This document shows, piece by piece, positions 1 through 7,022 of a stretch of 64,000 nt of DNA. The stretch's first letter is position 1. Each line of letters opens with the position of its first letter. A program made the translations under genes and the position numbers. The notes under the pieces were generated by a model that saw only the letters and a program-made list of their open reading frames with translations, searched no databases and was not told the DNA's origin. This DNA is from Hyphomicrobium sp. 99 (GTDB taxonomy: Bacteria; Pseudomonadota; Alphaproteobacteria; Rhizobiales; Hyphomicrobiaceae), in the NCBI RefSeq assembly GCF_000384335.2, contig NZ_KQ031382.1:3421545-3485544 (forward strand), read 5' to 3'.

Positions 1-107
1 GCACTCAGCCGCGTCGCCTGAATGCCCGCCCTCGCTAATTCCGCTTCGATATGGTTGCGCCGATCGTGATCGCAGTCACGGTTGATGTAGTACACGGCAA
101 CCGACAT
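1..107 (-). CDS. Glycosyltransferase family 25 protein, N-terminus only (runs off left edge)
   Basis: Reading leftwards from an ATG at 105-107, the protein begins MSVAVYYINRDCDHDRR and continues with an acidic helix and AGIQATRLSA. This start matches the GT25/LPS biosynthesis family, whose first strand reads (V/I)xxIN(L/R)xxxxxRR followed by an (A/G)I...RxxA segment. Members transfer sugars to lipooligosaccharide or to proteins. Only about 35 residues are visible, so neither the catalytic region nor the substrate can be judged. A G-rich run lies just upstream of the ATG. The gene belongs to the chromosomal flank left of the island. Confidence 0.65.
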   Translation of the reverse strand, partial: MSVAVYYINRDCDHDRRNHIEAELARAGIQATRLS

Positions 108-332
108 ACGCCCCCCGACGAAAATTAAAACCGCACTCTAATTATCGGCAGACGGAGCGTTATGCTAGTGTGGATGGCGCATATTGATGGGACGGCAGAA
201 ATTGAACTCGACCTGAGGTTGAAACTCGGCGCTTTTGTCCGCTCAGCTACGTGACCATTCGAAAGAACGACTGCGTTCGGATTCGAACCGTTCAAGAGTC
301 CGCATCGGGCCCGTATCCGTTGTGCGCGGCCC

Positions 333-1193
333 TCACACCTGTGTGGCAAGCCGCGCGAACACCTCATGCGATAATTTGAGTTCGGCCGCAGCCAAGTTCT
401 CACCGAGATGCGCGAGCGACGACGTGCCGGGGATCAGCAGAATGTGCGGCCCGCGACGCAACAGCCACGCGAGAGCCGTCTGCATCGGCGTAGCGCCGAG
501 TTCCGCCGCGATCGCGGAAAGCGCCGACGACTGCAAAGGCGTGAAGCCACCGAGCGGAAAGAACGGCACGTAGGCGATGCCAAGGCTTTCCAGTTCGTCG
601 ATCAGCGCGTCGTCATCACGACGCGCCAGGTTGTAGAGGTTCTGAACGCAAACAATATCGGCAAAGGTCCGCGCCTGCCTGAGCTGGTTCGACGTCACGT
701 TGCTGAGACCGATGTGCCGGACCAGTCCTTTGCGCTGAAGCTCGGCCAGCGCATTCATCTGCGGCTCGAGCGAACTCTCGACCGGCCGGTCAAAGCCGCC
801 GACGCGCAGGTTCACCACGTCCAGCTTATCGACCTTGAGGTTGCGAAGGTTGTCGTGCACCGCGCGTGTGAGGTCATCCGGAGAGAGGGCCGGAATCCAC
901 GAGGCATCCGCCCCGCGCACGGCCCCGACCTTCGTCACGATCACCAAGTCATCAGGATACGGGTGCAGCGCCTCGGCGATGATCTGGTTGGTCACATACG
1001 GGCCATAGTAATCGCTCGTGTCGATGTGATTGACGCCACGCGCAACGGCTTCCCTCAACACGGCGAGCGCGGCGCCCCGATCCTTCGGCGGTCCGAACAC
1101 ACCCGGCCCCGCGAGTTGCATGGCGCCATAACCCATCCGGTTCACGGTGCGGTCGCCCAACCCGTAAGTTCCGGCGGCAGTGATATCGGTCAT
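333..1193 (-). CDS. Aldo/keto reductase, YdbC (pyridoxal reductase)-like
   Basis: The 286-residue product is an NADPH-dependent (beta/alpha)8 aldo/keto reductase. The HIDTSDYYGP segment carries the catalytic Asp and Tyr, and VTKVG carries the Lys. The usual catalytic His position reads VVNLR, as in the E. coli YdbC/PdxI branch that reduces pyridoxal; the substrate assignment is by analogy only. A cofactor-binding IPGTSS segment lies near the C-terminus. The start MTDITAAG at 1193 is preferred because the reading frame upstream would run into the tRNA-Gly remnant. The gene is divergent from the former tRNA-Gly locus and marks intact chromosome outside the island. Confidence 0.85.
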   Translation of the reverse strand: MTDITAAGTYGLGDRTVNRMGYGAMQLAGPGVFGPPKDRGAALAVLREAVARGVNHIDTSDYYGPYVTNQIIAEALHPYPDDLVIVTKVGAVRGADASWIPALSPDDLTRAVHDNLRNLKVDKLDVVNLRVGGFDRPVESSLEPQMNALAELQRKGLVRHIGLSNVTSNQLRQARTFADIVCVQNLYNLARRDDDALIDELESLGIAYVPFFPLGGFTPLQSSALSAIAAELGATPMQTALAWLLRRGPHILLIPGTSSLAHLGENLAAAELKLSHEVFARLATQV

Positions 1194-1272
1194 GGCGAGA
1201 TCTCCCGGATAGGACGCCCTTCGAAGCAGTTGCGGGACCGTCGAGAAAGTGTCAAAAACCCGCTTCACGGTC

Positions 1273-1311
1273 GCGGGCGTAGTTCAATGGTAGAACGGCA
1301 GCTTCCCAAGC
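1273..1311 (+). repeat. Left attachment repeat (5' half of tRNA-Gly)
   Basis: These 39 nt are identical to the first 39 nt of the intact tRNA-Gly(CCC) at 42298-42336 and lie in the same orientation. Identity starts exactly at the tRNA 5' end and stops just after the anticodon loop. This remnant keeps the original chromosomal upstream sequence, so it marks where the tRNA stood before integration. It lacks the 3' half and cannot be a functional tRNA. Confidence 0.9.
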
Positions 1312-1370
1312 AACGCTCGCTCCAATCTAAGCATATAAACTTCGAGGCATTTTCCTGATCTATGCTTCGG

Positions 1371-1392
1371 TGCGTAGCTCATGCGTAGCACG
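1371..1392 (+). repeat. Candidate integrase arm-type sites, left end
   Basis: Two tandem 11-mers, TGCGTAGCTCA and TGCGTAGCACG, lie 60 nt inside the left attachment repeat. A near-identical pair (19 of 22 positions) lies at 42177-42198, inside the right end and in the same orientation. Paired short direct repeats flanking the core are typical arm-binding sites of tyrosine recombinases. The assignment is inference from sequence and position. Confidence 0.55.
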
Positions 1393-1707
1393 GCGTCGGC
1401 TGCGTTCGATCAAGACGTAACGACGACTTAACAATCCGCCTCAAAGCCAAAGCGACGGTAGAATGCCCGACTAGCTTCGGGACTCAGGTCATCAGCGCAC
1501 GTCTGGCGGAAATCTCCGACGCGTTCACTCTTAGGCTGTCTCCACCAGGGCTAGTCAGCTCGGTGTCCGAAGGCCCGCCAGCGCTTCCCGCGTCACCTTC
1601 CAGCAACACAAGTTCGTAGAAACGACCGTCGTGAAACTACGTGTCCACGGTCTGCGGGTCGCCCAAACGTATATTTGTATGAGACTAAGTTAAGCAACAA
1701 AAGTCTC

Positions 1708-1801
1708 GTGTACAGACCTTTGTTCCTCGGTGGTCTGCAAAACCATCGGCTTTGAAATTGAGGGATGGTGCCGCGAGGTTCGACTCCTCCGCGACACACC
1801 A
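1708..1801 (+). other. tRNA-like segment with GCA anticodon arm, probably degenerate
   Basis: A perfect 7-bp arm (1728-1748) encloses the loop CTGCAAA, which has a Cys-type GCA anticodon. A canonical T loop (GGTTCGACTCC, 1777-1787) follows, and the segment ends in A plus CCA at 1798-1801. The region between these arms is about 26 nt, longer than a normal tRNA-Cys variable loop. I cannot find a 5' strand that pairs with the 3' acceptor strand CGCGACAC beyond about five positions, nor a normal D arm. It may be a decayed tRNA, an old attachment remnant or an unusual tRNA. Confidence 0.35.
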
Positions 1802-1807
1802 CTTTTC

Positions 1808-1903
1808 GCGAGGGCATCCGCAAGCGGCAAAGCCGAGCGTGTGGTACTCGAGGCTACGCACGCTGGTTTAACTTCGCAGGTTCGAGTCCTGCCCCCTCCC
1901 ACC
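1808..1903 (+). other. Second tRNA-like segment ending in CCA
   Basis: A 5-bp T stem with the loop TTCGAGT is followed by CCCTCCC, A and CCA, ending at 1903. GCGAGGG at 1808-1814 can pair with CCCTCCC with one mismatch, which would give an acceptor stem. One extra C lies between the T stem and the acceptor. The middle contains several strong small hairpins, including a stem near 1835-1863, but no unambiguous anticodon arm; a GTG anticodon can be drawn with one mismatch. It lies 6 nt after the first tRNA-like segment. A functional tRNA is not demonstrated. Confidence 0.3.
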
Positions 1904-1919
1904 AACCAAAGAGACGAGA

Positions 1920-2006
1920 GTGTCGAACGACTTCATGAGCGACCCGGCCAACAAGAAACTCGACGTCGATCTGACGAAGATCACGCGCTTCGAGCTATTG
2001 ATTTGA
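1920..2006 (+). CDS. Possible 28-residue ORF, weak
   Basis: A GTG at 1920 follows the purine-rich AAAGAGACGAGA and opens a 28-codon frame starting VSNDFMSDPANKK. Its stop overlaps a second short frame starting with TTG at 2003 and ending at 2128 (LNREDARAWIGGPRYDK). Neither resembles a family I recognise. They may be remnants of one broken gene just upstream of higBA. Support is limited to the purine-rich start region and the overlap. Confidence 0.2.
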   Translation: MSNDFMSDPANKKLDVDLTKITRFELLI

Positions 2007-2143
2007 ACCGGGAGGACGCCCGCGCCTGGATCGGCGGGCCGCGCTACGACAAAGAGCCGACCGAGATCGCAGCGTCCGTGCAGGGCGGCGGCCGCACGCT
2101 CAAAATCTTCGTGAAGCGCCACCGCTAGCGGAACTTTTTTAGC

Positions 2144-2172
2144 TTGCTCCCAATTTGGTAGCATGGTATAAA
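2144..2172 (+). promoter_or_regulatory. higBA promoter giving a possibly leaderless mRNA
   Basis: TTGCTC (2144-2149) and TATAAA (2167-2172) are separated by 17 bp. The higB ATG starts only 5 nt after the -10 box, so transcription would begin at or next to the start codon. No Shine-Dalgarno sequence precedes the ATG, which fits a leaderless transcript. Confidence 0.55.
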
Positions 2173-2177
2173 GTTGT

Positions 2178-2501
2178 ATGCGATTATTCAGCCGTTCAAC
2201 TCTCGTCAACTACGCCGAGACGCAAAAGAGTGTGCCTCAATATCGGGCGCTCAAATCTCAGGTCAAGGAGTGGTGCAAGGAAGTTGAACGGGCGAAGTGG
2301 AAGAGCACAGCGGACATCAAGGCCGGCCACGCGACGTTGAGCGTGATCACATCCGACCGGGTTGTCTTCAATCTCGTTGGCAACCATTACCGGCTGATCG
2401 TGAGAATAGACTTTGACTGGGGTGTGGTGCTCGTGTGCTTCATTGGCACCCACAAGGAATACGATGACGTCGATGCTGAAACGGTGACATTCGATGATTG
2501 A
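2178..2501 (+). CDS. higB: HigB-family toxin (mRNA interferase)
   Basis: This 107-residue protein matches the HigB toxin family of RelE-fold ribosome-dependent mRNA endonucleases. The conserved core shows ADIKAG, the strand RVVFNLVGNHYRLIVRI and the C-terminal FIGTHKEYD. The Arg and His positions typical of HigB are present. It is followed with an 8-nt overlap by the antitoxin gene, the toxin-first order typical of hig operons. Its probable function is growth arrest by mRNA cleavage when HigA is lost, which would stabilise the island. Translation probably starts on a leaderless message. Confidence 0.88.
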   Translation: MRLFSRSTLVNYAETQKSVPQYRALKSQVKEWCKEVERAKWKSTADIKAGHATLSVITSDRVVFNLVGNHYRLIVRIDFDWGVVLVCFIGTHKEYDDVDAETVTFDD

Positions 2502-2892
2502 GCTTAAACCTATCCGCAACGAAGCGCAGCACAAGGCGGCGCTCAAGGAAATCGAACGCCTGTGGGGCTGCAAGCGCGGCACGCCCGATGGCGATCGCTT
2601 CGAAGTCCTTGGCCTGCTCGTCGAGAACTACGAGCGCGAGCATTACCCGCTCGGCCCGTCGGACCCGATCGAAGCCATCAAGTTCCGCATGGAGCAGATG
2701 GGCTACACGCGTGTCGATCTGGAGCCGTCGATCGGTAGCCGGGGTCGCGTCAGCGACGTCCTGAACCGCCGGCGGCCGCTCACGCTCGCCATGATCCGGC
2801 GGATCAGCGAGCAGCTGAGCATCTCGGCCGAAGTCCTGATCCAGCCGACCGTTAAGAAGGCGAAGAAAGGCGAGAGAGCCAGGGCCGCCTAA
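2494..2892 (+). CDS. higA: HigA-family antitoxin, XRE HTH
   Basis: The 132-residue protein has an N-terminal region that probably contacts the toxin, starting IELKPIRNEAQHKAAL. A helix-turn-helix near residues 75-115 contains SRGRVSDVLNRRRPL and IRRISEQLSI, as in HigA antitoxins. It ends with a lysine-rich tail. Its ATG lies inside the end of higB, so the two are translationally coupled. HigA neutralises HigB and usually represses the shared promoter. The 3' end overlaps a convergent open frame on the other strand by 4 nt. Confidence 0.88.
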   Translation: MIELKPIRNEAQHKAALKEIERLWGCKRGTPDGDRFEVLGLLVENYEREHYPLGPSDPIEAIKFRMEQMGYTRVDLEPSIGSRGRVSDVLNRRRPLTLAMIRRISEQLSISAEVLIQPTVKKAKKGERARAA

Positions 2893-3137
2893 CGCTGCCG
2901 GCCCTGCCGCATCTGGCGGTCGGTCTGCTTGATCAGCAGGATCGTGCGCGGGTCGTTCGTACCGCAAACCGTACAGCGTAGTTTGCCGCGCAGCTCCTCG
3001 TGATCCATCTCGGGGTCGTATGGCGTGAGGTCGATCGGGATGCGCCGAGGGCCTTTGAGGAACCCGTGGTTGCCGTGACAGACGGCGTAGAGCTCCCGGC
3101 CCCGAATAAGAAAGTCTTTGATCTTCCTGGCCGTCGC
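2889..3137 (-). pseudogene. Zinc-ribbon-like ORF fragment without a start codon
   Basis: The minus-strand frame from 3137 to 2889 is open for 82 codons after an in-frame TAG at 3138-3140. It reads plausibly: KIKDFLIRGRELYAVCHGN, then IDLTPYDPEMD, then LRCTVCGTNDPRTILLIKQ. The C-x2-C pair and the earlier CHGNHG suggest a small zinc-binding fold common among short Hyphomicrobiales proteins. There is no ATG, GTG or TTG at a sensible position. It is either a 5'-truncated gene or starts with a rare codon. Confidence 0.4.
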
Positions 3138-3283
3138 CTAGTACGCCCCGGCCGTTCCCAGCGCGATAATAGCGACCGATGGGCGGCCCGTCCACGCCAG
3201 GCGCCTGAAACTTGACGTCAAGCTGGGCTGTGTCATCAATCCGTAAACGGCCTTTGCAATGTCTGCGGAACGGGGAGCTTTCA

Positions 3284-3862
3284 GTGATCACGAGGATCGT
3301 ATTCATCTGTGCAATTTTCGCCTGTGCCGTCCTGCCGGCGCGGGCGACCGAGTGCGAAACGCGCGCAACAATCGATTGGCTCCTCTCTCGCTTCAAGACC
3401 AGGGACACGCCGTTTTCGTTCGCCGAGTCTCTCGCACACCTTGCAAATCCTCGTTCCCGCGAGTCAGCTGAGTACATTGGAAGCCAACTCAAGGAGCTGG
3501 CCGACCGCGTTCCGCCGTCCGCCACGCCGGTGCAAATCAAAGACGCTCATGCGGTCGATTACAACGACAAGATCGATCGCTATCAGTGCGAAGCGACAAT
3601 GGTGCCAGACCCTGAGACCTATCCGAACGTCCTGATGCTTGTGCTGCTGGCGCAGACGTTGAGCAACCAACAAAACCAGACTTCGCTACTGCTTGCCGCG
3701 CTCATAGATGAAGGCAACCTGCCCAAGGTCCAACAAGTGTTTGGCCTTCTGCGCGCCTCATACGCCCCCATCGTCGCCAAGGCGACCGAGCCGCACACCA
3801 TGCGCTACACGGTTCAGAACACCGAGAGCGGCAAACTGATCGAGATCCTAGAGAGCAATTGA
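3284..3862 (+). CDS. Secreted protein of unknown function
   Basis: The GTG at 3284 is chosen because GGGGAG lies about 8 nt upstream and the product then begins with a clear signal peptide (ITRIVFICAIFACAVLPARA, cleavage near ARA-TE). The mature part is about 165 residues, mainly helical, with two cysteines that could form a disulphide. A longer upstream frame exists but would bury the signal peptide. I recognise no family. A 29-codon membrane ORF follows after 2 nt and may be co-transcribed. Confidence 0.6.
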   Translation: MITRIVFICAIFACAVLPARATECETRATIDWLLSRFKTRDTPFSFAESLAHLANPRSRESAEYIGSQLKELADRVPPSATPVQIKDAHAVDYNDKIDRYQCEATMVPDPETYPNVLMLVLLAQTLSNQQNQTSLLLAALIDEGNLPKVQQVFGLLRASYAPIVAKATEPHTMRYTVQNTESGKLIEILESN

Positions 3863-3864
3863 GC

Positions 3865-3954
3865 GTGGACCCCAGCTGGAAACCGGCTGTCGACGGAATA
3901 CTGCTCGGGCTGGTTATCTCCGTCTTTGTGCTGTCGTACGCCTTTCGCCGCTAG
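3865..3954 (+). CDS. Small single-span membrane protein, 29 aa
   Basis: GTG at 3865 opens a frame for VDPSWKPAVDGILLGLVISV followed by FVLSYAFRR. A short N-terminus, one hydrophobic helix and a positively charged end predict an N-out, C-in miniprotein. A TTG two codons earlier is an alternative start. It follows the secreted protein gene by 2 nt. Support is the clean hydrophobic helix and tight spacing; no homologue is known to me. Confidence 0.4.
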   Translation: MDPSWKPAVDGILLGLVISVFVLSYAFRR

Positions 3955-3958
3955 TTGC

Positions 3959-3989
3959 ACTTGACGCAAGTCATGAGTTGCGCTAAATG
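3959..3989 (+). promoter_or_regulatory. Promoter and operator of the XRE regulator, leaderless
   Basis: TTGACG (3961-3966) and TAAATG (3984-3989) are 17 bp apart. The regulator's ATG at 3997 lies 7 nt after the -10 box, so the message would be leaderless. The -35 box sits inside the inverted repeat ACTTG-ACG-CAAGT (3959-3971). A second imperfect repeat (GAGTTGC / GCAAGCTC) spans the -10 box, suggesting autorepression. Confidence 0.6.
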
Positions 3990-3996
3990 CAAGCTC

Positions 3997-4344
3997 ATGT
4001 CGAAGCACCCGAAGCCGAAATCCGTTGATGAACGCCTCGCCGAGATCCGTGAGATCCTCGCCGATGCCCGGCGCGTATCGGGTACGACACAATCGTCTGT
4101 CGCCGATGCGATGGGGTTGTCGAACAGCCAGTATTCAAGGATCGAGAACGGCTCGACGGAGATGAGCCTCCGTCAGTTTCTCGTCGCGTGCAGTGAAGTG
4201 CACCTTGAGCCGTCTGCTGTGCTTGGCGCCCGGGAGGATGTCTCCGTGGCCGATCTGAGGCGCCGTTTGCGCGCCTCAGAAAGCATCATCAAGCAAATCT
4301 CAGGTGTCCTTAAAGTCGGCGACAAGGATGCGTGGGACGACTGA
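3997..4344 (+). CDS. XRE-family transcriptional regulator
   Basis: This 115-residue protein has a helix-turn-helix around residues 25-75, with the recognition region SSVADAMGLSNSQYSRIEN and a following LRQFLVACSEVHLEP helix. The short C-terminal part looks like a coiled segment (DLRRRLRASESIIKQISG). The ATG at 3997 is preferred over the upstream TTG at 3955 because the promoter elements lie between them. It probably represses its own promoter and the downstream VWA gene, which starts 13 nt after its stop. Confidence 0.75.
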   Translation: MSKHPKPKSVDERLAEIREILADARRVSGTTQSSVADAMGLSNSQYSRIENGSTEMSLRQFLVACSEVHLEPSAVLGAREDVSVADLRRRLRASESIIKQISGVLKVGDKDAWDD

Positions 4345-4357
4345 AGGAGTTCTGCAC

Positions 4358-5206
4358 ATGACAGAAGCAACTACGCCGGAGACTGCTCCGGCACTCACGA
4401 CCTCGATCGTTATGGTTCTCGACCGCTCCGGCTCGATGTCGAGCTGCCGCGACGCGACGATCAAGAGCGTCAACAGCTACCTCAAGGAAGCGAAGGGCGA
4501 CGCCAATCTGAAGGACGCCAGCTTCGATCTGATGATCTTCGACAGCCAGTCGATCGATACGATCCGCTCAGGGACGATCAAAGCGATCGAGGACATCACG
4601 CGCGAGGATTTCATGCCCCGTGGCGGCACGCCCCTGCTCGATGCGATTGGCCGTGGCGTCGACAGCCTCGATAAGAAAGCTGCCGACGGCAAGGCCATTC
4701 TGGTTGTTGTGACCGACGGCGAAGAGAACTCGTCCCGCAAGCACAACTACGAGAGCATCAAGGCGCTGATCTCGACCCGCCAGGACAAGGGCTGGCTCGT
4801 GATTTTTCTCGGCGCCGGTCTCGACAGTGCCAAGCAGGGTCTGGCTATGGGCATCAGTTCTGCCAACGTCGCCAACATCGGTCTGGACGAACAGTCGCTC
4901 GCCGCCACCGCGTCGTTCATGTCGGTATCGAGCGCTGCGTACGGCGCCACGCGGTCGATGGCTGAAGCCAAGGGCTACGCCGGCTCGGAAAAGATTTCCC
5001 GGTCGCTGCGTATGTCGATGGGCGACAAGTCCGGCGGCGCCGGCATCGTCGACAACGTCGACGCTGTGATCGCTGGCATGGACAAGACGCTGGTGATCGA
5101 CGATCCGTGGGCAAAAAAGATCCCGCCGCAGGTCTCGCGTTCGAAGACGCCCCCGAAAGACGTTGATGCCTGGGCCGACACCCCGGCCGACAGCTGGGGC
5201 GCGTAA
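4358..5206 (+). CDS. Cytoplasmic von Willebrand factor A (VWA) domain protein
   Basis: The 282-residue protein has a VWA domain over residues 12-190. A complete MIDAS metal site is visible: LDRSGSMS (DxSxS), the Thr in RGGTPLLDAIG, and the Asp in VVVTDGEENS. There is no signal peptide or membrane helix. VWA proteins of this kind scaffold metal-dependent protein interactions. The C-terminal 90 residues are low in complexity, with conserved-looking WA/DPW motifs (DDPWAKK, DAWADTPADSWGA). AAGGAG lies 8 nt before the ATG. It forms an operon with the XRE gene and ends in an intrinsic terminator. No AAA+ partner of MoxR type is adjacent. Confidence 0.75.
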   Translation: MTEATTPETAPALTTSIVMVLDRSGSMSSCRDATIKSVNSYLKEAKGDANLKDASFDLMIFDSQSIDTIRSGTIKAIEDITREDFMPRGGTPLLDAIGRGVDSLDKKAADGKAILVVVTDGEENSSRKHNYESIKALISTRQDKGWLVIFLGAGLDSAKQGLAMGISSANVANIGLDEQSLAATASFMSVSSAAYGATRSMAEAKGYAGSEKISRSLRMSMGDKSGGAGIVDNVDAVIAGMDKTLVIDDPWAKKIPPQVSRSKTPPKDVDAWADTPADSWGA

Positions 5207-5236
5207 GTAAAAGGGTAGGATTATCATACCTTTTCG

Positions 5237-5265
5237 AAAGGCCGGGAGCGATCCTGGCCTTTTTT
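5237..5265 (+). terminator. Intrinsic terminator after the VWA gene
   Basis: AAAGGCC and GGCCTTT form a stem, extended by GG/CC with a bulge, and are followed by a T run (5256-5265). It lies 31 nt past the VWA stop codon. Confidence 0.8.
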
Positions 5266-5371
5266 GCATGAAAGTGCAGGAGATTTGGCTACACCTTCGG
5301 ATTCTGGTTGAAATCCTAAGAACTCCTGCCTACTTTGAGGATACCGCGACCCAAAACAGGAGTAAAAAGTA

Positions 5372-5698
5372 ATGCCGGCACCAGAATTTGGCTTCTCGAT
5401 CGCAAAACGGTTCAAAGATCTTGGCTTCACGTATGCCGATCGCGTCCGCATCCACGAACGGCTTGAGGCAGAGGGCGGCGTTCGCCCAGGCGAGCACAAG
5501 AACGATGCTGCGTTTCGGATCGCGAAGCTAATGAGGGCTGAAGAGGACGCTCAGAAAGCAGCCAAAATCGAAGCATCCGCTCCTGCTCCGGCGGCCCCGG
5601 CGGCCCCGGCAGCGAACGACGACGAGGTCATGGAGTGCACGATCTCAATGAAGACGACGCGCCGGGCACTGCGTGAGTTTTTTGCCACGACCATCTGA
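5372..5698 (+). CDS. Hypothetical protein with Ala/Pro-rich linker
   Basis: The 108-residue protein starts 3 nt after AGTAAAAAGT and has AGGAG 12 nt upstream of the ATG. Residues 1-60 are helical and charged (IAKRFKDLGFTYADRVRIHE). An APAPAAPAAPAA linker and a short C-terminal segment, VMECTISMKTTRRALREFF, follow. The function is unknown. A hairpin at 5725-5744 lies just downstream. It stands alone on the plus strand between the VWA operon and a broken minus-strand gene. Confidence 0.55.
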   Translation: MPAPEFGFSIAKRFKDLGFTYADRVRIHERLEAEGGVRPGEHKNDAAFRIAKLMRAEEDAQKAAKIEASAPAPAAPAAPAANDDEVMECTISMKTTRRALREFFATTI

Positions 5699-5724
5699 CT
5701 GAAGGTGCACATCAAGACGTAAGT

Positions 5725-5746
5725 GGCCGGGATCGCTCCCGGCCTT
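5725..5746 (+). terminator. Hairpin, probable terminator
   Basis: GGCCGGGA and TCCCGGCC form a perfect 8-bp stem with loop TCGC, followed by only two Ts. Its reverse complement is nearly the hairpin at 5241-5260, so the same stem-loop occurs twice in opposite orientation around the 5372 gene. Confidence 0.5.
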
Positions 5747-5776
5747 GACGCTTGGCGAGGTTGTCCATAAGTCTCT

Positions 5777-6139
5777 TTAAGGACTGTCGCCGGGGCAAGC
5801 GCCGCTTTCTTGGCGGCCCGGCGAAGCCAAGCCGCGAAAGCTTCCGCCGTCGCCTCGCTGTTCTCGCCCTGCTCGCCCTCTACGATGATTGAACAGGCAT
5901 TTGCCCTTCTCGAGCGCCTCGAGGTAGAGTTCCGGCAAAAATTCTTTCCGGCTCCGTTGATCCTCGAGCCCCATGCACGAGCAATGCGATCCGTGCACGT
6001 GCCACCACATGCCGCCGTCAAAATAGGCGAGGTCGGCCGAGCCTTCATAAGTCGGCGTCGAATAGACAAACCAGCATGCGCCCGCTCAGGCCGACTTGCT
6101 GATCCGAAGTCCGGTTGCGGCGAGTATCTTCAATCGCAT
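5777..6139 (-). pseudogene. Broken gene with in-frame TGA and a frameshift (phage-type unknown family)
   Basis: From an ATG at 6137-6139, with AAGGAG 5 nt upstream, the frame encodes MRLKILAATGLRISKSA and then a TGA (6086-6088). It continues in the same frame as AGACWFVYSTPTYEGSADLA and YFDGGMWWHVHGSHCSCMGL. Near 5880-5905 the plausible reading moves to another frame (IIVEGEQGENSEATAEAFAAW). The HGSHCSC-GLE region resembles small phage and island proteins of unknown function. Two independent lesions indicate decay rather than recoding. Confidence 0.6.
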
Positions 6140-6347
6140 GGTTGCTCCTTAACGACTCTGACCCTGAGCAGTCGTCGGACCGAAAGCGCGAGCAGACCTG
6201 CGGAGGTCCGCTCTGATGGAGCAATGCGGATGATAGGGGAAGCCCCCGGCAACGACGTGCGCTGCGAACCAATTCGCATGACGAGTTGGCTGTGGAAGAT
6301 GCGCCGTTGGGCGCATCTCCGCTGAGGTAGAACTTCAACACACCGAC

Positions 6348-6962
6348 TTAGATGGTGCTTTTCGCGCCGCCCTTGCTCGCATCAGTTGATTTCGAATGCG
6401 AGGTATCGATATCCCGCAGTTCCTTCATGAACTCGTCGAGACGTTCAGAAGTGGACCTGGGGCGGTCAATTCGCACCTGCTTTGCTATTGCATTCACGAA
6501 ATCCACGACGTGGGTTTCGTACATTCGCTTTCGCACGTCGAAAGGCGTCTCGATGAGCGGCTTCGCTTCACGCTCAAGAGTGCTGTCGTCCCAGTGATAG
6601 GGGCCGCCGGGCATGTCTACGTCGACGTAACCTTCCCACCGGCAATTTTCGTAGAGGATGCGGAACCGGCCACTGTTATCCTTTGACCAGACTAGTGCCT
6701 CTTCCTCGATGAACCCGCTCGCGGTGCCATCCATGTCCAGGCTGATCTCGGCTTCCCGCTGATCTATGGGGCAGAAACATTTGCCCGTGCCCATCCGAAC
6801 CTCTTGAGCCAAGCCAGTTTCGCGGAGGTAGGTCTCCAGTTCTTTCAGATCATTCGAAAGACGTGTCTTCGCGTCATCCGCGCCCTCAAAGGCCTGACGT
6901 GCGGCATCAACCGCCTGTTGCAACTCAGGCGACGAAAATTTTGGTGGTTTAATTCTGGTCAT
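6348..6962 (-). CDS. Hypothetical protein, 204 aa
   Basis: The product starts MTRIKPPKF and contains an N-terminal coiled-coil of about 50 residues (ELQQAVDAARQAFEGADDAK). A central beta-rich part, with GTGKCFCPIDQ, FRILYENCRW and a DMPGGPYHWDDS segment, is followed by a helical C-terminus. I recognise no family. The start at 6962 is preferred because GGTGA lies just upstream; an upstream in-frame ATG at 7022 has no ribosome binding site. It lies downstream of, and on the same strand as, the kinase-helicase operon, but a gap of about 400 nt makes co-transcription uncertain. Confidence 0.6.
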   Translation of the reverse strand: MTRIKPPKFSSPELQQAVDAARQAFEGADDAKTRLSNDLKELETYLRETGLAQEVRMGTGKCFCPIDQREAEISLDMDGTASGFIEEEALVWSKDNSGRFRILYENCRWEGYVDVDMPGGPYHWDDSTLEREAKPLIETPFDVRKRMYETHVVDFVNAIAKQVRIDRPRSTSERLDEFMKELRDIDTSHSKSTDASKGGAKSTI

Positions 6963-7022
6963 GAGATCACCGCTGTTGAACCGTGGTGAAGGCGTCAACC
7001 TTCCGGGTCGTATCCCACTCAA

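Larger units (their letters stand above)
1312..1919. other. Left terminal region of island without clear protein gene
   Basis: These 600 bases hold the candidate arm-type repeats (1371-1392) and two tRNA-like segments (1708-1801 and 1808-1903), listed separately. Open frames here are interrupted, or correspond to the antisense of the tRNA-like segments. I see no protein gene that can be supported. Confidence 0.5.

Noticed and set aside
182..262. tRNA-like sequence on the minus strand with a D-arm-like GTAGCTGAGCGGACA and a TCA-like anticodon loop
   Set aside because: The anticodon stem has a mismatch, the T stem pairs poorly and no acceptor stem forms; it is at most a decayed tRNA.
408..1358. 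Plus-strand 316-residue open frame
   Set aside because: It is antisense to the aldo/keto reductase, runs through the tRNA remnant and has Arg-rich shadow composition.
2440..3540. Minus-strand 366-residue open frame
   Set aside because: It is antisense to higA and the secreted protein and shows no domain.
6060..6090. Selenocysteine recoding of the TGA at 6086-6088
   Set aside because: No convincing hairpin follows the TGA, and a second frameshift in the same gene points to decay.
6045..6341. Minus-strand 98-residue open frame
   Set aside because: It overlaps the start of the broken gene in another frame, has no ribosome binding site and no protein-like pattern.
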